NCBI GenBank assembly: GCA_017991025.1
Contig: JAGNMT010000297.1
Coordinates: 1-5,363 of the forward strand
Length of the DNA stretch: 5,363 nucleotides
Reading direction: 5' to 3'
Source of the DNA: Verrucomicrobiales bacterium
GTDB lineage: Bacteria; Verrucomicrobiota; Verrucomicrobiia; Verrucomicrobiales; DEV007
Positions within the stretch are counted from its first letter, which is position 1; each line of letters opens with the position of its first letter. The notes beneath the pieces were generated by a model. The model had not been told where the DNA came from. It made no database searches and saw only the letters and a list, made by a program, of their open reading frames with translations. Shown here one piece after another: positions 1-5,363 of the stretch. The position numbers and the translations under genes are program-made.

Positions 1-25
1 AATGACGTCGAGTGAGCGGGTTCAT
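1..25 (-). CDS. 5' end of a probable DUF1501 gene (truncated by window edge)
   Basis: Reading leftwards from an ATG at 25-23, eight complete codons are visible, giving MNPLTRRH, and the frame is open to the window edge. A short N-terminus with a twin-arginine pair followed by an aromatic or hydrophobic stretch is the usual opening of DUF1501 proteins (Tat-exported, sulfatase-like fold, function unknown). DUF1501 genes very often directly follow DUF1549/DUF1553 genes in Verrucomicrobia and Planctomycetes. The ATG lies 12 nt after the TAA of the upstream cytochrome gene, so the two are probably co-transcribed and perhaps translationally coupled. No Shine-Dalgarno sequence is visible: the spacer is pyrimidine-rich (CACCTCCTC). 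Only the start codon, the RR pair and the spacing are seen. The family assignment is inference from gene order and this N-terminal pattern. Confidence 0.55.
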
Positions 26-37
26 AAGAGGAGGTGA

Positions 38-3000
38 TTACTCACGGGTGATGGCCTCATCAAGATTGAACATCATGCTCGCGAGGGTCATCCAGGCGGC
101 GATAGCGGGAGCTTTCTCTGCGGAAGGAGTATCCTGCTGACCTACCCGGGTTAAGAGAAGTGCCTCTCCGATATTAGAATCGTAGTAGTTTATCGCCTTC
201 GCCCACTCGCGTTTCAGGATCTCCCGTTCTCTCGCTTCAAGCTCGCGGCTGAGAATACGCGAGGCGAGCAAATTGAGGCCTTTGCCGGTATCGGGTGCAT
301 TCGAAACGAAATCAGCGAGGACTCGCGACGCCTCAAGCATGCCGGTGTCGTTCAGCAGGGTCAGGGCGTGAAGAGGGGTATTTGTCAGGTTCATCCGCAC
401 TTCGCAGACCCGGCGCTGGGCGTTATCAAAAAGGAAAGTCGGCGAACTGGAGCGACGCCAATAGGCATATAGAGTCCGCCGATATTGGGCGGGCCCGACA
501 CTGGGCTGATAGGTATAACGTCCCATAAATATCTCCTCCCAGACACCTTCGGGCTGCCAGGGTTTTACGGGAGGACCACCGAGGGCCGGATTGAGCAGCC
601 CGGAGGCTTTCAGGGCATTGTCGCGAATCATCCAGGCAGGAAGTCGAAAGCGGGGTGACCGGGCGAGGAGCCGGTTCGCGGGATCTCTCTCAAGGAGTTC
701 GGGCGTTACCCCGCTGCTCTGCCGGTAGGTTTCGCTGGTGGCAATAAGCCGGAGAATGTGCCGGATGTCCCAGTGATTCTCCATCAGTTCGACGGCAAGC
801 CAGTCGAGGAGGTCCGGATGGGTCGGAAGCTCGCCCTGAAGACCGAAGTCTTCGGTGGAACGGACGAGTCCCTGACCGAACATCAACTGCCAGAGGTGGT
901 TCACGATGACTCTGGCGGTGAGCGGATTGTCAGGCGATACGAGCCATTTCGCGAGGTCGAGACGCGTGCGGGCTCGGGTATCCGGCCACTTCAGAATGGC
1001 GGGGAGAACACCTGGCTGGACAACTGCCCCCTTCGCATCCCAAACGCCGCGTTCGAGGATATGAGTGTCGCGGGGTTTAGGTCGTTCCGCGAGGACCATG
1101 ACCTTTGTTTTGCCTTCGGCCTTTTTAATCTCGGCGAGTTGTCGATTGGCTTCGTTCAGCCTTGCGAGCGCAAACTGATAATCGCGGTCATCGACGAGGT
1201 ATTGCTGGAAGAGGCGCTCGTAGACGGCGGGATTGGCCTTTCCACTCCCGGCGTGATTTGCGGCGAGAATCTCCTCCAGCGGCGACGGTCCGAACTGGCG
1301 AACCGTCTCGCCCGCCTCGTTGGTGAAGGAGATGCGAAAACGCCCGATGTTCGCGTCACCGTCGGTGGATCTCTGGAGGAGGAGGAAGATGAGATCCTCG
1401 TCGGGAGCCGGGGACAGTGGTTCCTTCATCTCGAAAATCGCGGTGTGGGGCACCTTGGGATCTCCCGACTCCGTCGTCCAGCCGTTGCGGGGATCGTCAT
1501 CGAGGGTGTCCTTGACGAGGCCGTAGTTGCGGGCCTTCGCCTCGCGTTCAAAATCCGCGACGGCACCCTTCATCTCGAGGTCCCGCACTTGGGAGCGTCC
1601 CTTCCGCTTCACGAGGAGTTTTACGTTTGTCAGGATGAACTCGCCCTTCTTCCCCCTCGAGAGTTTGCCGTCGGTGTGTGAGGGGTGGGGGAACACCTCG
1701 AGCCGCCATCCGGTGATGCGGGTGGGGAGACGGTCGGCGGAAATCGTGATACGGTAGTCGTCCTGTCTCGGATTCGGTCCGCCCGTTTGGACGGTGCCGT
1801 CAGTTTCGACAACGAATGTCGTGCCCTCGGCGGAGGTGACGGCGGAGGGAGGCACCGGACGCCAGGTTGTATAGTCAGCGGGAAGCGAGTCAAAGGTAAG
1901 TTCCCGCCACTTGATGAAACGGTCCTCCGCAGCGTGGCGAGCTGCTGCTTCGATGGGTTTAAGAGATTCAACATAGGCCTCCAATTCTTTCACCGGGCGT
2001 GAGGCTCGTGATGACTTAAATTCGAGGTAAGGAACGGCAGCACTGCCGGCCTTGCCGTCCTCGTCGATACTGTTGAAAAAAGCGGAAAGGCGGTAGTAAT
2101 CCTCGTGGCTGATCGGGTCGAATTTGTGAGAGTGGCACTGCGTACAGCCAAGTGTCAGCCCCAACCAGACGGTGCCGGTGGTGTTGACCCGGTCGATCAC
2201 GTAGTCGATGCGCGATTCCTCGGGATCGCGACCGCCTTCGCCATTGGTCATGTGATTGCGGTGAAAGCAGGTCGCGAGAATCTGATCGGGCGTCGCCTTC
2301 GGGAGAAGATCCCCGGCGAACTGCTCGATCGTGAATTGATCGAAGGGCAGGTTCTGATTGAAGGCATCAACAACCCAATCCCGCCATGGCCAATTGTTAC
2401 GCTCAGCATCTCCCTGGAAGCCATCCGTGTCCGAGTAACGAGCGGCATCGAGCCACCACATCGCCAGGCGTTCGCCGTGATGCGGAGAACCAAGGAGCGC
2501 TTCCACGGTCCTCTTCCAGGCATCGGGAGTCGAATCTTCGGCCAGTGCCCGCACTTCGTCAGCGGTTGGCGGCAACCCGGTCAGGCCGAAGCTTAGCCGT
2601 CGTAACTGGGTGTGGATCGGAGCCTGCGGAGCAGGTGAGATGCCCTCGGATTCGAGCTTTTTGCGGACAAACGCATCAATGGGATTAGCCACCGGATCAG
2701 GAACGCTCGGACGAACCGGCTTTTCAAATGACCAGTGTTTTCCCCAGGGTGCCCCCGCTTCGATCCAGCGGCGAATCACCGCTTTCTCGCTTTGGTTGAG
2801 CGGTTTCCGATGCGAATCCGGTGGCGGCATCATTTTATCCTCATCATCCGTGACGAGCCGTTGCCAGAGCTCACTGGATGACAGACTACCCGGAACAACG
2901 ACCTTCAGTCCATCGCGATCGCGCTTGGCTTCGGACTCTTCGTCGAGCCGCAGATCCGCTTTTCTGTGCCCGGGATCAGGGCCATGGCAATGAAAACAGC

Positions 3001-3130
3001 GGTCCGAAAGAATGGGCAGCACTTCACGACTGAAACTCACTCCGACTGGCTCTGCCGCCCTGATTGAAAAGGCGGAGATGCCAGATAGTACGATGAACAG
3101 GATCGGTCGTTGGGAAACTCCGCTCGGCAT
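38..3130 (-). CDS. Exported planctomycete-type cytochrome protein, PSCyt1-DUF1549-DUF1553
   Basis: This is a complete 1030-aa protein of the PSCyt1/DUF1549 (PSCyt2)/DUF1553 (PSD1) family, probably periplasmic or extracytoplasmic. It has a signal peptide at residues 1-26 (hydrophobic core ILFIVLSGISAF, likely cleavage after IRAA). PSCyt1 follows, with haem motif C45-F-H-C48-H49 and a KMMPPP motif (M100/M101) that could give the distal Met ligand. DUF1549 spans about 149-354 and has a second haem motif, C329-T-Q-C332-H333, followed by SHKFDPI. Residues about 420-610 are a beta-rich, discoidin- or lectin-like insert. A charged helical stretch at about 639-673 leads to DUF1553 at about 716-980, with the family signature TNTPL at 916-920. 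The C-terminus NLDEAITRE is typical of the family, so the 3' end is intact. The start at 3130 was chosen because it puts the signal peptide at the N-terminus and has a purine-rich GAAAGAG 6 nt upstream. An in-frame ATG at 3202 would add 24 residues before the signal peptide and is less likely. The family occurs with DUF1501 and sulfatase genes and is thought to serve electron transfer or polymer breakdown. Its reaction is not established. Confidence 0.93.
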   Translation of the reverse strand: MPSGVSQRPILFIVLSGISAFSIRAAEPVGVSFSREVLPILSDRCFHCHGPDPGHRKADLRLDEESEAKRDRDGLKVVVPGSLSSSELWQRLVTDDEDKMMPPPDSHRKPLNQSEKAVIRRWIEAGAPWGKHWSFEKPVRPSVPDPVANPIDAFVRKKLESEGISPAPQAPIHTQLRRLSFGLTGLPPTADEVRALAEDSTPDAWKRTVEALLGSPHHGERLAMWWLDAARYSDTDGFQGDAERNNWPWRDWVVDAFNQNLPFDQFTIEQFAGDLLPKATPDQILATCFHRNHMTNGEGGRDPEESRIDYVIDRVNTTGTVWLGLTLGCTQCHSHKFDPISHEDYYRLSAFFNSIDEDGKAGSAAVPYLEFKSSRASRPVKELEAYVESLKPIEAAARHAAEDRFIKWRELTFDSLPADYTTWRPVPPSAVTSAEGTTFVVETDGTVQTGGPNPRQDDYRITISADRLPTRITGWRLEVFPHPSHTDGKLSRGKKGEFILTNVKLLVKRKGRSQVRDLEMKGAVADFEREAKARNYGLVKDTLDDDPRNGWTTESGDPKVPHTAIFEMKEPLSPAPDEDLIFLLLQRSTDGDANIGRFRISFTNEAGETVRQFGPSPLEEILAANHAGSGKANPAVYERLFQQYLVDDRDYQFALARLNEANRQLAEIKKAEGKTKVMVLAERPKPRDTHILERGVWDAKGAVVQPGVLPAILKWPDTRARTRLDLAKWLVSPDNPLTARVIVNHLWQLMFGQGLVRSTEDFGLQGELPTHPDLLDWLAVELMENHWDIRHILRLIATSETYRQSSGVTPELLERDPANRLLARSPRFRLPAWMIRDNALKASGLLNPALGGPPVKPWQPEGVWEEIFMGRYTYQPSVGPAQYRRTLYAYWRRSSSPTFLFDNAQRRVCEVRMNLTNTPLHALTLLNDTGMLEASRVLADFVSNAPDTGKGLNLLASRILSRELEAREREILKREWAKAINYYDSNIGEALLLTRVGQQDTPSAEKAPAIAAWMTLASMMFNLDEAITRE

Positions 3131-3136
3131 GAGATA

Positions 3137-3143
3137 CTCTTTC
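3137..3143 (-). promoter_or_regulatory. Weak ribosome binding site of the cytochrome gene
   Basis: On the minus strand GAAAGAG stands 6 nt before the ATG at 3130. It is purine-rich but only a partial match to AGGAGG. It supports the start at 3130 over the upstream in-frame ATG at 3202, which has no comparable purine run in front of it. Confidence 0.45.
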
Positions 3144-3183
3144 ACAGAAGTGGGGCGAACGTCTTGTAGCGCAGTCAGGTAAT

Positions 3184-3208
3184 TTTGGTATGTTTTGACC
3201 ATGCCAAA
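3184..3208. repeat. Imperfect inverted repeat over promoter and first ATG
   Basis: TTTGGTATG (3184-3192) and CATGCCAAA (3200-3208) form 9-bp arms with eight Watson-Crick pairs and one T/G mismatch, separated by 7 nt (TTTTGAC). The repeat covers the candidate -10 of the regulator and the CATG shared by the possible starts of both divergent genes, so a protein bound here could affect both directions. It shares the element GACCAT (3197-3202) with the palindrome at 3235-3256. Confidence 0.45.
3186..3194 (+). promoter_or_regulatory. Candidate extended -10 promoter for the AraC-type regulator
   Basis: TGGTATGTT contains a TG-N extension followed by TATGTT, a 4-of-6 match to TATAAT. Upstream TTGTAG (3164-3169) is only a poor -35 at a long 19-bp spacing, so this would act as an extended -10 promoter if it is real. 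The expected transcription start falls at about 3201, which is the first ATG of the regulator, implying a leaderless message. If translation instead starts at 3258, the leader would be about 57 nt. Sigma-factor preferences in this phylum are not well known to me, so this is a weak call. Confidence 0.25.
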
Positions 3209-3959
3209 TCCACCGTCGGGCCTCAGTCTTTATCGACCATTTTTCAGAAAATGGTCCATGGCGGGATCACTCATAGAACTCTTTGATTTTCTACCGGGCG
3301 TCATTTTCTATGCGAAAGACCGGGAAAGCCGCTACATCGCTGCAAACCGGGCGATGCTCTTGGCAAAGGAGATCACCAATCCGGACGATCTCCTCGGACG
3401 GACGGACCGGGACTTCCACCCTGTCGTTATGGCAGATGCCTACATCGCAGAAGACCGGAAAGTCCTGGAACTCGGGCGGGCGCTCACGAATCAAATCTGG
3501 TTTGTCGTCGACCGGTCGGGTCGGCCAGGATGGTTTAACTCCAGTAAAGTGCCGCTGCGGGACGAGACCGGCACGGTCATCGGGATCGCCGGAGTGCGCT
3601 ACGCAATCGAAACACCGGAGGACAGGGAACAGCAGTTCCGGGATCTCGCGCCGGTGGTCCGGTTTTTAGAGGAGAATTATACCTCACCGGTGTCGATGCG
3701 GGAGATGGCGGAATTGGCGAATCTCTCTTCCACCCATTTCAACCGTCAGTTCATTCACCTCTTCGGAATGCCTCCGACGCGGTTTTTGCATTCCCTTCGG
3801 GTGGAAAAGGCGAGACAGATGCTGCTTTATTCAACGCGGGGCATCGGGGAAATTGCGGTCGAAACCGGGTATCATGACCAAAGTCATTTCACCCGCCATT
3901 TTCGCAGTATCACAGGACTAACTCCGGGCCGCTTTCGGGCGCAATTCCGGTCCGCGTAA
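3201..3959 (+). CDS. AraC-family transcriptional regulator with N-terminal PAS sensor
   Basis: This is a 252-aa cytoplasmic DNA-binding regulator. Residues about 24-138 form a PAS domain, starting at the family-like LPGVIFYAKDRESRYIAAN and ending in a strand containing GIAGVRY; it probably binds a small ligand, which is unknown. Residues about 146-251 are a complete AraC/XylS double helix-turn-helix. The first HTH is at 164-185 (MREMAELANLSSTHFNRQF). The second is at 215-246 and has the signature GYHDQSHFTRHFR followed by GLTPGRFR. The gene diverges from the cytochrome/DUF1501 pair, with 70 bp between the chosen starts, so control of that pair and of itself is a reasonable inference. The start is uncertain: a TTG at 3195, ATG 3201 and ATG 3258 are all in frame, and none has a good Shine-Dalgarno. 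ATG 3258 (233 aa, MAGSLIELFDFLPG) keeps the whole PAS domain and sits 1 nt after a perfect palindrome. I kept 3201 because the FFRKW segment could be the helix that often caps a PAS domain. Confidence 0.9.
   Translation: MPNPPSGLSLYRPFFRKWSMAGSLIELFDFLPGVIFYAKDRESRYIAANRAMLLAKEITNPDDLLGRTDRDFHPVVMADAYIAEDRKVLELGRALTNQIWFVVDRSGRPGWFNSSKVPLRDETGTVIGIAGVRYAIETPEDREQQFRDLAPVVRFLEENYTSPVSMREMAELANLSSTHFNRQFIHLFGMPPTRFLHSLRVEKARQMLLYSTRGIGEIAVETGYHDQSHFTRHFRSITGLTPGRFRAQFRSA
3235..3256. repeat. Perfect palindrome, 9-bp arms with 4-nt loop; possible operator or mRNA hairpin
   Basis: GACCATTTT (3235-3243) and AAAATGGTC (3248-3256) are exact reverse complements around a TCAG loop. The element lies 35 bp inside the regulator gene if translation starts at 3201, or immediately upstream if it starts at ATG 3258. 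It lacks a following T-run and so is not a terminator. It could be a protein binding site upstream of the divergent cytochrome gene, or a hairpin in the regulator mRNA covering initiation at 3258. Confidence 0.6.
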
Positions 3960-4002
3960 GTCGTTTGGCTCCGAACTTGGTCCCATTCGATCTTCGATTT
4001 TG
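3960..4002. other. Convergent intergenic gap without a clear terminator
   Basis: This 43-bp stretch lies between the stop codons of the regulator (TAA, 3957-3959) and the cyclase (TGA on the minus strand, 4005-4003). The only symmetry I see is a 4-bp TCGA pair flanking TCT (3987-3997), followed by ATTTT. That stem is too short for a convincing intrinsic terminator. Transcription may end by a factor-dependent route or run into the opposite gene. Confidence 0.6.
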
Positions 4003-5363
4003 TCAGGAATGGTTAACCGCCACTACAGCTTCCTCTTTCTCACCCCCGCTTTTCGCAAGGTCGTGGAGGTGGTAGGCGGTAATAATTTCTGAAAATCCTT
4101 TCAATCTGAGATCGGTGATCGACTTGAAACCCGCCGTTAAAGGATCGAGCCGCTCCAGCGTGTTATCATCGATGACTGCCTCCATGTTGCCCGCCTCACC
4201 GCAAAGCCGTGAGGCGAGATTCACCCGTGCGCCCAAAACCGTGTAATTGAGCCGGTCCACCGAACCCATACAGCCGGCGACGACCTCTCCGGTGGCAACC
4301 CCGATGCCAATCTCCAGAGGTCGTCCGATTTCGCGATTGAGGCGTTCGCGCACCGTAATCATCTCCAGGGCACAGGCGGCTGCGTGTTCGGCGTCGTTGC
4401 CATAGGATTTCAGCGCCCCGAATACGGCCATGATTTCATCCCCGACAAACTTGTCGACTACGCCGAAATGATTCCTGACGACGGCCATCATGGCGGTCAT
4501 ATGCTGATTGAGGATTTCGATGACTTCTGTCGGCGGCATATGTTCGGTGATGCTGGTAAAACCGCGGATATCACAAAAAAGAACGGAGACCGTTTTTAAC
4601 TCACCCCCCAGTTCGAGGTCGAGGGCACCGCTAATCATTGCCTGGGCGACCGTTTCATCGCTGACCTTGCCGAGGATGTCGCGATAGACGTCCCGTTGTT
4701 GCAGGCCTTCGGCCATGTCGTTGAAAGAGACCGCCAACTCACCGATTTCATCCAGCGAACGGATCTTGATGCGGGTATCGAGATCACCTGACTTGACGGC
4801 ATTGGTCGCACGGGTGAGCTCCCGGATCGGGATAGCGAGGTTCCGGGAGAAGAGATAGGCAAGACCGAGTCCGAGAAGGAGCGCAAAGAAGCCAATTCCG
4901 CTGCCTCTGACGCGCAATTCAGAGAGATCGTGCTTGAGCGTCGCAAGGGAGAAAGCACTCACCTGGTAAGCAGGATCAAAGGCATCTCCTCCCGCGAGTG
5001 GAGCGACGTAGAGGCGATAGGGAGCGCCCCCGATAGTGGCATCGAATTGACTGGGCTTTTTGCTGGTAGCTCCTTTGGCGGAAGGGAGCTTTTCACTGAT
5101 CACGGCAGCCATGAGCTCGGCGAGTTTTTCATCGAGGTTGCGGGAGTAGAGTTGCCCGTCGAGAAAAATCCCGCTGAGCAGAGGGGCCGAAGATTCAAAT
5201 TCCTGCTGATAACGCTCGAGGAATCGCTGGGCTTCCGTTTCCGCCGCCGTGGCCCGGAGAAAGTGGCCGATGATCTCATTCGTTCCGGGCTTCTTCACCG
5301 GAGTGCTGACCACCTCCTGCACATATCCGCTGCCGTCGTGCGAGTCGAAAGGCAGGTAAAGAG
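4003..5363 (-). CDS. Membrane class III adenylate cyclase, sensor-TM-HAMP-cyclase (N-terminus cut off)
   Basis: The product makes cAMP from ATP at the inner membrane in response to an extracytoplasmic signal. Numbering is from the first complete visible codon (5361-5359). Residues 1 to about 150 look like the end of a periplasmic Cache-like sensor (GGAPYRLYVAPL at 111-122). A transmembrane helix is at about 154-173 (IGFFALLLGLGLAYLF), a HAMP domain at about 171-224 (PIRELT, DEIGELAVSFNDMAEGL), then a short signalling helix, and the catalytic domain at about 254-403. Catalytic residues are present: metal-binding D264 (FCDIRGF) and D308 (VGDEIMAVFG), adenine-selecting K304, and transition-state N381 and R385 (VNLASRL). 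T374 occupies the second purine-selecting position, as in class IIIb cyclases, supporting adenylate rather than guanylate specificity. The frame stays open to the window edge, and a sensor of this type needs an N-terminal membrane anchor. The GTG at 5322 is therefore not a credible start and the gene continues beyond the window. It converges on the AraC-type regulator, so the two are not co-transcribed. Confidence 0.93.
   Translation of the reverse strand, partial: LYLPFDSHDGSGYVQEVVSTPVKKPGTNEIIGHFLRATAAETEAQRFLERYQQEFESSAPLLSGIFLDGQLYSRNLDEKLAELMAAVISEKLPSAKGATSKKPSQFDATIGGAPYRLYVAPLAGGDAFDPAYQVSAFSLATLKHDLSELRVRGSGIGFFALLLGLGLAYLFSRNLAIPIRELTRATNAVKSGDLDTRIKIRSLDEIGELAVSFNDMAEGLQQRDVYRDILGKVSDETVAQAMISGALDLELGGELKTVSVLFCDIRGFTSITEHMPPTEVIEILNQHMTAMMAVVRNHFGVVDKFVGDEIMAVFGALKSYGNDAEHAAACALEMITVRERLNREIGRPLEIGIGVATGEVVAGCMGSVDRLNYTVLGARVNLASRLCGEAGNMEAVIDDNTLERLDPLTAGFKSITDLRLKGFSEIITAYHLHDLAKSGGEKEEAVVAVNHS

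Noticed and set aside
51..140. A 29-codon plus-strand frame preceded by AGGAGGTGAT
   Set aside because: It is antisense to the conserved DUF1553 C-terminus (NLDEAITRE), whose coding constraint explains it. The spacing from the Shine-Dalgarno-like sequence to the ATG is also too long. The AGGAGGTGAT itself is listed as a weak finding.
758..1681. A 307-codon open frame on the plus strand inside the cytochrome gene
   Set aside because: It lies codon-over-codon against the real gene, where stops arise only from TTA, CTA or TCA codons, which are rare in this GC-rich gene. The translation shows no recognisable domain, while the minus strand encodes a complete known family.
1685..2596. Further plus-strand open frames (1685-2002, 2105-2596) in the same register
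   Set aside because: They are the same antisense shadow effect of the cytochrome gene. No domain, signal peptide or ribosome binding site supports them.
3131..3147. Possible CRP site upstream of the cytochrome gene (minus-strand TGTGAAAGAGTATCTC)
   Set aside because: Tempting because a cAMP-producing cyclase is nearby, but only the TGTGA half is present. The second half ATCTC does not match TCACA, and the site overlaps the ribosome binding region.
3131..3202. Start of the cytochrome gene at the in-frame ATG 3202
   Set aside because: It would put 24 polar residues before a clear signal peptide and overlap the start of the divergent regulator, and there is no ribosome binding site. ATG 3130 has a purine-rich stretch at good spacing.
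3987..4000. Terminator hairpin between the regulator and cyclase genes
   Set aside because: The stem is only 4 bp (TCGA/TCGA) with a 3-nt loop and a short T-run, too weak to call.
5320..5322. GTG at 5322 as the start of the cyclase gene
   Set aside because: The frame stays open for another 13 codons to the window edge, and the visible part begins in the middle of a periplasmic sensor domain without its N-terminal anchor.

Overview
The window looks like chromosomal DNA of a Verrucomicrobia/Planctomycetes-type (PVC) bacterium, more likely Verrucomicrobia. The main evidence is a large protein with the architecture PSCyt1 - DUF1549 - DUF1553, a family greatly expanded in these phyla. Its gene is followed at once by what appears to be the first codons of a DUF1501 gene, its usual partner. 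Base composition is moderately GC-rich by eye. I see no RNA genes, mobile elements or CRISPR arrays.

Layout. Positions 1-25 (minus) hold the start of a gene reading MNPLTRRH, a likely DUF1501 protein with a twin-arginine leader, cut by the window edge. Positions 38-3130 (minus) hold the complete PSCyt1/DUF1549/DUF1553 gene (1030 aa, exported, two CxxCH haem motifs). Positions 3131-3200 are a short divergent intergenic region. Positions 3201-3959 (plus) hold a PAS-sensor AraC-family regulator. Positions 3960-4002 are a 43-bp convergent gap without a convincing terminator. Positions 4003-5363 (minus) hold a membrane class III adenylate cyclase (sensor - TM - HAMP - cyclase) that runs off the right edge, so its N-terminus is missing.

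How the genes may work together. The regulator is transcribed away from the cytochrome/DUF1501 pair, an arrangement typical of a local regulator controlling its divergent neighbour. Its N-terminal PAS domain would supply the signal. The control region between and just inside the two genes carries two close inverted repeats, a perfect 9-bp-arm palindrome (3235-3256) and an imperfect one (3184-3208), which share a GACCAT element. These are the best candidate operators in the window. The cyclase is convergent to the regulator and shows no evident functional link to the cytochrome locus.

The most notable structure not explained by the genes is this palindromic control region and the resulting uncertainty about the regulator's start codon. 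Otherwise the window is a recognisable PVC gene set whose biochemical role is still poorly defined. I found no clear sign of an entirely new system.
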